Assembly: GCA_023392225.1 (NCBI GenBank)
Contig: JAEVZM010000374.1
Span: 1 to 21,684, forward strand
Length of the DNA stretch: 21,684 nt
Source: Pseudomonadota bacterium
Lineage (GTDB): Bacteria; Pseudomonadota; Alphaproteobacteria; Rhizobiales; Kaistiaceae
Direction of reading: 5' to 3'
The translations under genes and the position numbers were made by a program. Positions 6,858 through 14,592 of this stretch are shown one piece after another; position 1 is the stretch's first letter, and each line of letters starts with the position of its first letter. The notes below the pieces were generated by a model. It worked only from the letters and a program-made list of their open reading frames with translations, ran no database searches and had not been told where the DNA came from.

Positions 6858-7499
6858 CTACTGCGTCGCCGGGGTTTCCGGCTCGGTGACCTTGAGGTTG
6901 TCGAAGGTCCACACCGCGCGCTCGTTCCGCGGCGAGGTGGCGCGAATCCCGATCTGCTGGCCGTCGGCCGGCGGCTGGCCCTTCATCGACGCATAGAACT
7001 CGCCGTTGATGTAGATCGAGGCGAGGTTGCCGGTGGTGACCACCCGGATCTCGTTGACCACGCCGTTGCCCGGCTTGAGGCTCTCGACCCGCGTCCAGCG
7101 CAGCTGCGGCAGCACCCGCCCGCGCTGGCGGCGGAACACGCCGATCGACTGCTCGGCGGTGATCATGATGTAATAGTAGTTGTCGTAGTCGATCGCCCAG
7201 AAGATCGGCCCGGCGAAGCTGTTGCCGGCGCTGTCGGCCTTGATCGTGCCGATCTCGACGCAGATGTCGGCGTCGAGGTAGGTGCCCATGGTATTGAGCG
7301 CGGAATAGTACTGGTCGTAGCCGGGCATGATGGTCAGCCGGCTGCTGTCGAGGAAGAACGAATCGTCGGCGGCGCCCCAGGTCTGGTCGAGCGTGTCGAA
7401 GGTATCCTCGTAGAGCACCTGGCCGCCGCCGCAGGCGAGCGCCGATGCAGCCGGGACGATCGCCAGGGCCACGGCCAGCCAACATCCGGTCAGGCGCAT
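6858..7499 (-). CDS. Secreted protein of unknown function, paralogue A (jelly-roll-like)
   Basis: 213 residues with a Sec signal peptide ending near SALA, so that the mature protein begins with Cys. The function is not recognised. The body looks beta-rich, with patterns seen in LamG/3-keto-disaccharide-hydrolase (DUF1080)-like concanavalin folds: LYEDTFDTLDQTWG, a middle FWAIDYDNYYYIMI, IYINGEFYASM and a closing WTFDNLKVTEP. It is clearly paralogous to the protein encoded just upstream (7559-8182): both share the FRRQRG, NGxxxE and GQQIGI blocks and the FDNLKVT ending. Two Cys (mature residue 1 and the one in ADICVEIG) are conserved in both, suggesting a disulfide. Start ATG 7499 has GAGG seven bases upstream. 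It probably shares an operon with its paralogue, 59 bases apart. A carbohydrate- or surface-binding role is only a guess. Confidence 0.75.
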   Translation of the reverse strand: MRLTGCWLAVALAIVPAASALACGGGQVLYEDTFDTLDQTWGAADDSFFLDSSRLTIMPGYDQYYSALNTMGTYLDADICVEIGTIKADSAGNSFAGPIFWAIDYDNYYYIMITAEQSIGVFRRQRGRVLPQLRWTRVESLKPGNGVVNEIRVVTTGNLASIYINGEFYASMKGQPPADGQQIGIRATSPRNERAVWTFDNLKVTEPETPATQ

Positions 7500-7558
7500 T
7501 CTCGAGCCTCGCGTCCGTTATCGCCCAGCGCCGACTATGGAGCGAACCGCGGCGGCGC

Positions 7559-8182
7559 TCAAGGCTTGGTGACCTTGAGGTTGTCGAAGGCGAAGCGCGC
7601 CGCGCTGAGGGGCGGCGAAGCGGCAAACAGGCCGATCTGCTGGCCGTTCTCCGGGGCCGAGCCCTCGAGCTCTTCGAACGGCTTGCCGTTGACGTAGAAG
7701 GTCGCGCTGTTGCCGACGGTGGTGACGCGCAGCTCGTTGATCGCGCCGTCGCCCTTGTTGGCGCCCTCCGCCTCGCGCCAGCTCACCTGCTCGAGCCACT
7801 TGCCGCGCTGGCGCCGCCAGACCGAGGCCATGCCGTTCGGGGCGAGCTCGAACACGTAGAAGTTGTTGACGTCGCCATACCAGAAGATCAGCCCCGCCTT
7901 GGCCTCGACCGGGTCGCCGGAGACCGCCGTGGTCATGGTGACGCACATGTCGAGGTCGTCGTAGAGGTTCGCCGAGTTCGCGACCCAGAAGTAGGAATCC
8001 GCCTCCGGGGTGATCTCGAGTTGTCCGTCGACGACTCGGAACGCGTCGCTCGGCTGGCCCCAGGTGGGCTGGAGGCGCTCGAAACTGTCCTGGAACAGGA
8101 TGGTCGCGCCCTGGCAGGCAAACGCGGCGCCGCTCGCACCGAGCCAAATCGCCACTGCCACCGCGACCGATGGAAACTTCAT
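7559..8182 (-). CDS. Secreted protein of unknown function, paralogue B
   Basis: 207 residues with a Sec signal peptide (KFPSVAVAVAIWLG, cleavage near AAFA) leaving Cys at the mature N terminus. Its order of blocks matches paralogue A: LFQDSFERLQPTWG, LDMCVTMT (second conserved Cys), LIFWYGDVNNFYVFEL, WRRQRGKW, INELRVTTVGNSATFYVNGK, GQQIGLFA and FAFDNLKVTKP. It lacks the short C-terminal tail of A. The real start is ATG 8182, with GGAGA seven bases upstream. The frame stays open for more than 3.6 kb beyond this, but only as the antisense of the oxoprolinase gene. As the first gene of the pair it is likely transcribed from the 8183-8317 gap. The fold resembles LamG/DUF1080-type jelly rolls; no catalytic residues can be named. 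Confidence 0.75.
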   Translation of the reverse strand: MKFPSVAVAVAIWLGASGAAFACQGATILFQDSFERLQPTWGQPSDAFRVVDGQLEITPEADSYFWVANSANLYDDLDMCVTMTTAVSGDPVEAKAGLIFWYGDVNNFYVFELAPNGMASVWRRQRGKWLEQVSWREAEGANKGDGAINELRVTTVGNSATFYVNGKPFEELEGSAPENGQQIGLFAASPPLSAARFAFDNLKVTKP

Positions 8183-8227
8183 TGCATTCTCCGGCAGACC
8201 GCCCCTTAGATAGGGATAACAGTCGCA

Positions 8228-8247
8228 GCCCGGAATATAGGCCGGGC
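8228..8247. promoter_or_regulatory. Inverted repeat in the divergent gap between the secreted pair and oxoprolinase
   Basis: GCCCGG (8228-8233) and CCGGGC (8242-8247) are perfect arms around AATATAGG. On the minus strand the centre carries TATATT, a -10-like element for the secreted pair, so the repeat would straddle a promoter. No well-spaced -35 was found. Confidence 0.35.
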
Positions 8248-8317
8248 GGCGGCGTGTCACGTCCGTATCGATATCGTCACTGAAATCCGCACATCGATCT
8301 ATCCCGGAAAAATTGAC

Positions 8318-11300
8318 ATGAAAGCGGCATCGTCCCCCGGCCGATGGGACTTCTGGATCGACCGCGGTGGCACGTTCACCGACATCGTCGCCCGCGACCC
8401 CGAAGGCCGGCTGACCGCCACCAAGATGCTGTCGGAGGATCGCGCCGAGTTCCGCGAGGCTGCGGTCTCGGGCATCCGGCGGCTCATGGGCCTGAAGCGC
8501 GGCGAGTGGATTCCGACCGAGCAGCTGGCTTCCGTCAAGATGGGCACCACCGTCGCCACCAATGCGCTGCTCGAGCGCAAGGGTGACCGGGTGCTGCTCC
8601 TGGTCACCAAGGGCTTCCGCGACGCGCTGCGCATCGGCTACCAGGCGCGGCCCGAGATCTTTGCCCGCCGCATCGTCAAGCCGAGCATGCTCTACGAGAA
8701 GGTGGTCGAGGTCGCCGAGCGGGTCCGCGCCGACGGCACGGTCGAGGCCGAACCCGACCTCGGCGCCGTCCGCGCCGCGCTCGAGGCGGCCTGGGAGAGC
8801 GGCATCCGGGCGGTGGCGGTCGCGTTCATGCATGCCTGGGCGTGGCCCGAGCACGAGCGCCGCGTCGCCGACCTCGCCCGCCGCATGGGCTTCCCGCAGG
8901 TCTCGGCCAGCCACGAGGTCTCGCCACTGATCAAGCTGGTCGGCCGCGGCGACACCACGGTGGTCGACGCCTATCTCTCGCCCCTCCTCCGCCGCTACGT
9001 GCTGAAGGTGTCGCAGGAGCTGTCGAGCCCGGCGACCAAGAAGAGCACGTCCGACAGCACGCCGATCCGCGACCTCTCCCACCCGCGGCTGATGTTCATG
9101 CAGTCCTCCGGCGGGCTGACCGCGGCCGAGCTGTTCCAGGGCAAGGACGCGATCCTCTCCGGCCCGGCCGGCGGCGTGGTCGCCGCGGTCGAGACGGCCC
9201 GGAAGGCCGGTTTCGACAAGGTCATCGGCTTCGACATGGGCGGCACCTCGACCGACGTGTCGCACTATGACGGCGCCTATGAGCGCGCCTTCGAGACCGA
9301 GGTGGCGGGCGTGCGCATGCGCGCGCCGATGATGCGCTTCCACACCCTCGCCGCCGGCGGCGGCTCGATCCTGCGCTACGAGCAGGGCCGCTACCAGGTC
9401 GGCCCGCAATCGGCCGGCGCCCGGCCGGGCCCGGCGTGCTACCGGCTCGGCGGCCCGCTCGCGGTCACCGACGCCAACGTCATGGTCGGCAAGCTCCTGC
9501 CGCAGCATTTCCCGGCGATCTTCGGCGAGAGCCGCGACCAGCCGCTCGACGTGGACGCGGTGCGCGCCGGCTTCGCCGCCATCGCCGACGGGATCGGCGA
9601 CGGGCGGAGCGGCGAGGAGATCGCCGACGGGTTCCTGCGCATCGCCGTCGCCAACATGGCCAACGCCATCAAGAAGATCTCGGTGCAGCGCGGCTACGAC
9701 GTCACCGAATACGTGCTCAACTGTTTCGGCGGCGCCGGCGGCCAGCATGCCTGCATGGTCGCCGACACGCTCGGCATGAAGACCGTGCTGATCCACCCCT
9801 TCTCTGGCGTGCTCTCGGCCTATGGCATGGGCCTCGCCGACATCCGGGCGACGCGCAACCGCGCGGTGATGAAGCCGGTCGACGCCGCGCTCGACCTCGG
9901 GCCGGACGAGGCAGCGCTCGAAGCCGAATCGGTGGACGAGCTCCGCCACCAGGGCGTCGGCGACGACGACATCGCCATCCATGTCCGCGCCCATCTGCGC
10001 TACCAGGGCACCGACACGCCGCTCCCGGTGACGGTGCTCGAAACCGCGCTCGGCGCGCCCGGCCGGCCGCTGGCCGACAGGGCCACCATGATCGCCGACT
10101 TCGAGGCCGCCCACCGCAAGCAGTTCGGCTTCGTCTTCGAGGGGAAGGCCGTGGTGGTCGAGTCGCTCGAGGTCGAGGCGGTCGGCGGCGGTGCCGACAT
10201 CGAGGAGCCGGAGCTGCCGCTGGTCGCGGCCGAGGCGGCGCCGGCGGAGCGGACATCGGTCTATTCCGACGGCGCCTGGCACGATGCCGGCGTCCACCTT
10301 CGCGACGCCCTCAAGCCGGGGGCCATCGTCTCCGGCCCGGCGCTGGTCATCGAGCCGCACCAGACCATCGTCGTCGAGCCCGGCTGGCAGGCCGAGGTCA
10401 CGGCGCGCGACTACATCGTGCTCCGCCGGGTAGCCGCGCTGCCGAAGCGGACCGCGATCGGCACCGATGTCGACCCGGTGATGCTCGAGGTGTTCAACAA
10501 CCTCTTCATGGCGATCGCCGAGCAGATGGGCGTGACCCTCCAGAACACCGCCTACTCGGTCAACATCAAGGAGCGGCTCGACTTCTCCTGCGCGGTGTTC
10601 GACGGCGACGGGCGGCTCGTCGCCAACGCCCCGCACATGCCCGTCCATCTCGGCTCGATGGACCGCTCGGTCGAGACCATCATCGCCGAGAACCGCGGCA
10701 ACATCCGGCCCGGCGACGTGTTCGCGCTGAACGCGCCCTATAACGGCGGCACCCACCTCCCCGACATCACCGTCTGCACCCCGGTGTTCGACGAGGCGGG
10801 CAAGGCGATCCTCTTCTGGGTCGCCTCGCGCGGCCACCATGCCGATGTCGGCGGCACCGCCCCCGGCTCGATGACGCCGCGGGCGACGACGGTCGAGGAG
10901 GAAGGCGTCCTCATCGACAATTTCCGGCTCGTCGAGGGCGGCCGCTTCCGCGAGGCGGAGCTCGTGGCGCTGCTCACCGGCCACCGCTACCCAGTGCGGA
11001 ACGTCACCCAGAACGTCGCCGACCTCAAGGCGCAGATCGCCGCCAACGAGATGGGCGTCCGCGAGCTTCGAAAGATGGTCGGCCATTTCGGCCTCGACGT
11101 GGTGCGGGCCTATATGGGCCACGTCCAGGACAACGCCGCCGAGAGCGTCCGCCGCGTCATCGACGCGCTCCACGACTCGGAGTTTGCCATCGAGACCGAC
11201 CAGGGCGCGGTGATCCGGGTCAAGATCACCGTCGACCGCGACAAGCGCGAGGCGACCGTCGACTTCACCGGCACCAGCCCGCAGCAGCCGACCAACTTCA

Positions 11301-12013
11301 ACGCCCCCGAGCCGGTGGCGCGGGCGGCGGTGCTCTACTGCTTCCGGGTGATGGTCGAGGACAACATCCCGATGAACGCGGGCTGCCTCCGGCCGATCAA
11401 CATCGTCATCCCCGAGGGCTCGATGCTGCGCCCCGCCTACCCGGCCGCCGTGGTCGCCGGCAATGTCGAGACCTCGCAGCACGTCACCGACTGCCTGTTC
11501 GGCGCGCTCGGCGTGCTCGCCTCGGCGCAGGGCACGATGAACAACCTCACCTTCGGCAACGACCGCTACCAGTACTACGAGACGATCTGCTCCGGCGCGC
11601 CGGCGGGCGTGCTCAACGACGGCACCGGCTTCGACGGCGCCGACGCGGTCCACACCCACATGACCAATTCGCGCCTCACCGATCCCGAGATTCTCGAATA
11701 CCGCTTCCCGGTGCTGCTCGAGGACTTCCATGTCCGGAAGGGCTCCGGCGGCAAGGGCCAGTGGTCGGCCGGCGACGGCACCGAGCGCACCATCCGCTTC
11801 CTCGAGGAGATGGACTGCGCCATCCTCGCCTCGCATCGAAAAGTACCGCCGCACGGGCTCGCCGGCGGCGAGACCGGCGCGCTCGGCCAGACCCGCGTCC
11901 GCCGCGCCGACGGCACGATCGAGACGCTGGAGGGCTGCGACCAGACGGTGATGAAGCCCGGCGACGCGGTGATCCTCACCACGCCGACCGGGGGCGGTTT
12001 CGGGAAGAAGTAG
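8318..12013 (+). CDS. 5-oxoprolinase (ATP-hydrolysing) / fused hydantoinase A+B
   Basis: 1231 residues, close to the roughly 1,200-1,290 of fused 5-oxoprolinases. These open pyroglutamate to glutamate at the cost of ATP in the cytoplasm. The HyuA half comes first: DRGGTFTDIVARD (15-27), GTTVATNALLERKGD, the ILSGPAGGVVAA loop, GFDMGGTSTDVS near 303 (phosphate-binding ASKHA-like) and FGGAGGQHA near 469. The HyuB half starts near 715 (VDPVMLEVFNNLFMAIAEQM), with DFSCAVFDGDGRLVANA, HLPDITV, GHHADVGG near 840, and a closing GGGFGKK. All are intact, so it should be active on 5-oxoproline or a related lactam such as a hydantoin. ATG 8318 is preceded only by a weak purine run. It stands alone, with no glutathione-cycle neighbour, and ends inside a strong hairpin shared with the next gene. 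Confidence 0.9.
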   Translation: MKAASSPGRWDFWIDRGGTFTDIVARDPEGRLTATKMLSEDRAEFREAAVSGIRRLMGLKRGEWIPTEQLASVKMGTTVATNALLERKGDRVLLLVTKGFRDALRIGYQARPEIFARRIVKPSMLYEKVVEVAERVRADGTVEAEPDLGAVRAALEAAWESGIRAVAVAFMHAWAWPEHERRVADLARRMGFPQVSASHEVSPLIKLVGRGDTTVVDAYLSPLLRRYVLKVSQELSSPATKKSTSDSTPIRDLSHPRLMFMQSSGGLTAAELFQGKDAILSGPAGGVVAAVETARKAGFDKVIGFDMGGTSTDVSHYDGAYERAFETEVAGVRMRAPMMRFHTLAAGGGSILRYEQGRYQVGPQSAGARPGPACYRLGGPLAVTDANVMVGKLLPQHFPAIFGESRDQPLDVDAVRAGFAAIADGIGDGRSGEEIADGFLRIAVANMANAIKKISVQRGYDVTEYVLNCFGGAGGQHACMVADTLGMKTVLIHPFSGVLSAYGMGLADIRATRNRAVMKPVDAALDLGPDEAALEAESVDELRHQGVGDDDIAIHVRAHLRYQGTDTPLPVTVLETALGAPGRPLADRATMIADFEAAHRKQFGFVFEGKAVVVESLEVEAVGGGADIEEPELPLVAAEAAPAERTSVYSDGAWHDAGVHLRDALKPGAIVSGPALVIEPHQTIVVEPGWQAEVTARDYIVLRRVAALPKRTAIGTDVDPVMLEVFNNLFMAIAEQMGVTLQNTAYSVNIKERLDFSCAVFDGDGRLVANAPHMPVHLGSMDRSVETIIAENRGNIRPGDVFALNAPYNGGTHLPDITVCTPVFDEAGKAILFWVASRGHHADVGGTAPGSMTPRATTVEEEGVLIDNFRLVEGGRFREAELVALLTGHRYPVRNVTQNVADLKAQIAANEMGVRELRKMVGHFGLDVVRAYMGHVQDNAAESVRRVIDALHDSEFAIETDQGAVIRVKITVDRDKREATVDFTGTSPQQPTNFNAPEPVARAAVLYCFRVMVEDNIPMNAGCLRPINIVIPEGSMLRPAYPAAVVAGNVETSQHVTDCLFGALGVLASAQGTMNNLTFGNDRYQYYETICSGAPAGVLNDGTGFDGADAVHTHMTNSRLTDPEILEYRFPVLLEDFHVRKGSGGKGQWSAGDGTERTIRFLEEMDCAILASHRKVPPHGLAGGETGALGQTRVRRADGTIETLEGCDQTVMKPGDAVILTTPTGGGFGKK

Positions 12014-12033
12014 CCGGGTTCGCCGGCTACTTC
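12007..12033. terminator. Bidirectional terminator with a perfect 11-base stem
   Basis: GAAGTAGCCGG (12007-12017) and CCGGCTACTTC (12023-12033) pair perfectly around GTTCG. The TAG stop codons of the oxoprolinase (12011-12013) and of the opposing methyltransferase (12027-12029) both lie inside the stem, so the two genes end as mirror images. It is the strongest hairpin seen in the window. Neither side is followed by a long T-run. Confidence 0.75.
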
Positions 12034-12923
12034 CGTCTGCCGCCCGGCAGGATCGAGACGGCCGGATCGCGCTTCACGAAGCTCATGCGGAGGAGGCAGA
12101 TGGTGTCGAGCTTGAAGGCCATGGCGCAGACCCGGAGGTAGCGGAGATGCTCGGTCACCGCCGCCTCGCCGACCATCGCCACCGCCTCCTCGCGCTTCGC
12201 CATCAGGTTCCGCTCCCAGGCGATCAGCGTCTTGGCGTAGTGCTCGCGGTCATTGCGGAGCGCCACCAGCTCGAAGCCGGGGTCGGCGGCGGCGATCGGC
12301 TCGTGGATCAGCGGCAGCTCGCTCTCGCGGAAGATGCGCTCGGCGATGAAGTCGGGCAGCGTGATGCCGGAGGCCGAATAGGCGATGGTCTGCAGCGACA
12401 GCCGCCCGCCCTTCTTGAGGATCCGCCCGCAATATTCGAAGAACTCGCGATAGGCGTCGAGCTTGGCCTCCGGTGACAGGCCCGGCCGGGCGAAGTGCTC
12501 GAAGGCGCCGACCGAGATGATCGCGTCATAGGGCGCGTCAGGCTGATGGTCGCGCCAGCTCTCCTCGCGAATCTCGACGCCGGAGGGGACATGCGCCCGG
12601 CCCCACTCGGCCTGCGAGGCGCTGAGGGTGAGGCCGACGGCGGACTTCGCTCCGGCATGGCCAACCACCCGGCGCAGCATCGCGCCCCAGCCGCAGCCGA
12701 TGTCGAGCACCCGCTCCTTGCCGCCGGCCTGGGCCGCGGCGATGTGGTGGTCGAGCTTCCGGGTCTGGGCGGTGTCGAGGTCGTCGCCATCCTCGTAGAG
12801 CGCCGCCGAATAGATGCGCTCCGGCCCGAGCCATAGTCCGAAGAAATCGTCGCTCAGGTCGTAGTGGTGCTGGATCGCTTCCGCGGTCGCGCCGACGTTT
12901 TCCACCCGCTCAGTCGCCGTCAT
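12027..12923 (-). CDS. Cyclopropane-fatty-acid-synthase-like SAM methyltransferase
   Basis: 298 residues. The motif order matches the catalytic domain of the Cfa/mycolic-acid-cyclase family: IQHHYDLSDDFFGLWLGPE (18-36), IYSAALYEDGDDLDTAQTRK, the SAM-binding VLDIGCGWGAML (72-83), GLTLSASQAEW, and ISVGAFEHFARPG. E. coli Cfa has about 380 residues; this protein lacks the N-terminal domain, as do several shorter alphaproteobacterial homologues. The reaction expected from the family is methylene transfer to cis double bonds of membrane phospholipids, but related members modify other lipids. ATG 12923 is preferred because GGAGGA lies about eight bases upstream; the frame stays open further but overlaps the HXXEE gene. 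It may be cotranscribed with the HXXEE gene 59 bases upstream, which would form an envelope group. Confidence 0.85.
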   Translation of the reverse strand: MTATERVENVGATAEAIQHHYDLSDDFFGLWLGPERIYSAALYEDGDDLDTAQTRKLDHHIAAAQAGGKERVLDIGCGWGAMLRRVVGHAGAKSAVGLTLSASQAEWGRAHVPSGVEIREESWRDHQPDAPYDAIISVGAFEHFARPGLSPEAKLDAYREFFEYCGRILKKGGRLSLQTIAYSASGITLPDFIAERIFRESELPLIHEPIAAADPGFELVALRNDREHYAKTLIAWERNLMAKREEAVAMVGEAAVTEHLRYLRVCAMAFKLDTICLLRMSFVKRDPAVSILPGGRRK

Positions 12924-12982
12924 GCCTGTCCTCCGTGACGGGGGCCACAGTCGCACAGGGCGGGCCGGCGGAAAACACCCGA

Positions 12983-13591
12983 TCAGGTGCCGGCGGCGCT
13001 TTCCTTGAGCATCGTCACGCGGCGGCGGACATGGACGATGATGGCGACGTGGATCAGCACGCCGACGGCAAGCCCGATGCCCTGCTGGACGGCCGTGACT
13101 CCCGGTGCGGCGCCGATCGTCGCCAGCCCCCAGACCGACAGCGGCAGGAAGAGGATCACGGCGGTGGCGAGGCCGGGATTGTAGCCGCGCCGGACGATGG
13201 CGGCGGCGATGTGGAGGAGCGCATTCACCAGCATCGAATAGACCGCGATCAGCCCCCAGCCGAGCCCGACGAAGCGGGCGAGGTAGAGCGCGGCGAGGAA
13301 GACGCCCCAGACCAGCGGCACGTTGATCATCACCACCGCCAGCGTGGTCAGCGCATCGGGAACGTGGAGCACCTGCCGGTTGACGTAGCGGCGAAAGCGG
13401 TCGCCGGCGTGCTCCTCGACCTGGTGCAACATGTAGCCCGGCAGCATGAGGTAGACCGCGAGCAGCCCCACGCTCCACCCGCCGGCGAAGAGCGGCAGCA
13501 CGGCGCAGAGGAACAGGGCGGCGATCAGCCCGGCATACATCCAGTTCTTATAGAACCAGAGCCTGGCGGCGATGGCGACGAGCCGGAGCAA
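12983..13591 (-). CDS. HXXEE-domain membrane protein of unknown function
   Basis: 202 residues with about five or six hydrophobic segments. At residues 56-60 it carries HQVEE within MLHQVEEHAGD, the signature that names the HXXEE family. A second histidine follows at 61, and further polar residues sit next to membrane segments (NALLHIAAAIVRRGYNPG). The pattern suggests a membrane-embedded metal- or substrate-binding site, but no reaction is established for the family. The gene starts six bases after the extensin-like gene ends, so the two are almost certainly cotranscribed; the methyltransferase gene follows after 59 bases. The neighbours point to an envelope role. Confidence 0.78.
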   Translation of the reverse strand: MLRLVAIAARLWFYKNWMYAGLIAALFLCAVLPLFAGGWSVGLLAVYLMLPGYMLHQVEEHAGDRFRRYVNRQVLHVPDALTTLAVVMINVPLVWGVFLAALYLARFVGLGWGLIAVYSMLVNALLHIAAAIVRRGYNPGLATAVILFLPLSVWGLATIGAAPGVTAVQQGIGLAVGVLIHVAIIVHVRRRVTMLKESAAGT

Positions 13592-13597
13592 GCGCCC

Positions 13598-14506
13598 CTA
13601 CTCGTCCATCATGTCGTCGCCGGCTTCCCGCACCTCGACATTGCGGAGCGCGGAGAAGAACGGCGAGTCCTCGAGCGAGGGGGCGACGTTGGTGATCAGC
13701 ACCTGCTCGGGAGCGCGCGCGAGTGGCGAGCGGTCCTCGCCGGCGAAGGCGGTGGCGCTCATCATCAGCTCGTAGCGCGGCTGGCCGGGGATCGCGGCAT
13801 AAAGCTCGCCGTCATAGGGCGGGCGGGCCGGCGGCGGTGTGCTGAGCCGCGGCTTGCAGTACTTGTAGGTGCCGCTGTCGTTGTGGCGGGCAAGGTCGAC
13901 GTGGAAATGGTCGCCGTGATAGGCGGCACCCGGACCGAGCGTGGTGTTGAACGAGGCGCAGGCCGTCGAGAAGACCTCGCGGAGGAACGCCCGCTCGTCC
14001 TGCTTGCCGTTCCAGCCCGACTTGACGGTGACGACGCGGCCGTCGGCGAGGACGAAGCCGGCGACGTCGATGGCGTTGCCGAAGGCATGCTCGGAGAGCT
14101 CGGCGCCCTTCTTGCTGTTGCGGGTGCGGCAGGAATAGGCGGAGATCTGCTTGATCTCGACGATCGGCATACCGAAATAGGCGATCGATGCTGGCTGGAC
14201 CGAGTTCCGCATCCAGTATTCGAGCGCGGTAGTGATCGGGCAGCCGAGCGTCGCGTCCGGCCCGATGCCGATGGTGCCGGCCTGGAGGGCGGCGACGGTC
14301 AGCGGATACTCGACGCCGCAGCTGCCCTTGTCCTTGATCTCCCGCACCGGGCGGACGAAGTAGGACTGCGGCTTCTGGGCCATGCACGCACGCTCGGCCT
14401 GCTCGCGCCACGACTCGCGGCGCTCGCCGAGGAAGTTGAACGCGCAGCCGGAAACGAACACGCAGAGACCGGCGGCGACCGTCAGATACGCAACGCGACG
14501 GAGCAT
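13598..14506 (-). CDS. Extensin-like lipoprotein, probable zinc-peptidase fold
   Basis: 302 residues with a lipoprotein signal peptide: charged MLRR, hydrophobic core, lipobox VSGC with Cys21. The central domain (about 40-225) matches the Extensin-like_C family, common in Alphaproteobacteria. SEHAFGNAIDVAGF (138-151) and HGDHFHVDL (197-205) hold the His/Asp/His set (H140, D147, H200) in the arrangement of D-Ala-D-Ala metallopeptidases. A role in peptidoglycan cleavage or remodelling at the membrane is therefore likely but unproven. Cysteines at 41, 63, 89 and 126 suggest disulfides in the periplasm. A proline-rich linker (STPPPARPPYDGE) precedes a low-similarity C-terminal tail. It is the first gene of a probable operon with the HXXEE gene. 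Start ATG 14506 has a weak ribosome site and lies beside a small hairpin. Confidence 0.85.
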   Translation of the reverse strand: MLRRVAYLTVAAGLCVFVSGCAFNFLGERRESWREQAERACMAQKPQSYFVRPVREIKDKGSCGVEYPLTVAALQAGTIGIGPDATLGCPITTALEYWMRNSVQPASIAYFGMPIVEIKQISAYSCRTRNSKKGAELSEHAFGNAIDVAGFVLADGRVVTVKSGWNGKQDERAFLREVFSTACASFNTTLGPGAAYHGDHFHVDLARHNDSGTYKYCKPRLSTPPPARPPYDGELYAAIPGQPRYELMMSATAFAGEDRSPLARAPEQVLITNVAPSLEDSPFFSALRNVEVREAGDDMMDE

Positions 14507-14507
14507 T

Positions 14508-14522
14508 CCGGCACCATGCCGG
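14508..14522 (-). promoter_or_regulatory. Small hairpin covering the ribosome-binding region of the lipoprotein gene
   Basis: CCGGCA (14508-14513) and TGCCGG (14517-14522) are perfect arms with a three-base loop, ending one base before the start codon. On the transcript this would hide the only purine-rich stretch upstream of the ATG and could lower translation. Confidence 0.35.
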
Positions 14523-14557
14523 CGATTTCCTAAAGAATGGTCAAAATTGCGTATCTA

Positions 14558-14579
14558 CGGGCCCGAAAGGCAGGGCCCG
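14558..14579 (-). terminator. Terminator hairpin after the hemerythrin-like gene
   Basis: CGGGCCC (14558-14564) and GGGCCCG (14573-14579) form a perfect seven-base stem with an eight-base loop, 13 bases beyond the stop codon at 14593. An AATTTTG stretch follows on the minus strand after about ten bases, so the T-run is weak and displaced. Confidence 0.55.
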
Positions 14580-14592
14580 CGGACCGCGCGGG

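Noticed and set aside
8183..11854. A minus-strand open frame of more than 3.6 kb, continuous with the secreted-protein gene at 7559-8182
   Set aside because: It is the antisense of the oxoprolinase gene, whose plus-strand protein has all family motifs. The translation is low-complexity, rich in Asp, His, Arg and Gly, as expected from GC-rich antisense. Real coding starts at ATG 8182 with a signal peptide and ribosome site.
12924..13478. A longer start for the Cfa-like methyltransferase
   Set aside because: The extension overlaps the HXXEE gene on the same strand in another frame. The family similarity and the GGAGGA site both point to ATG 12923.
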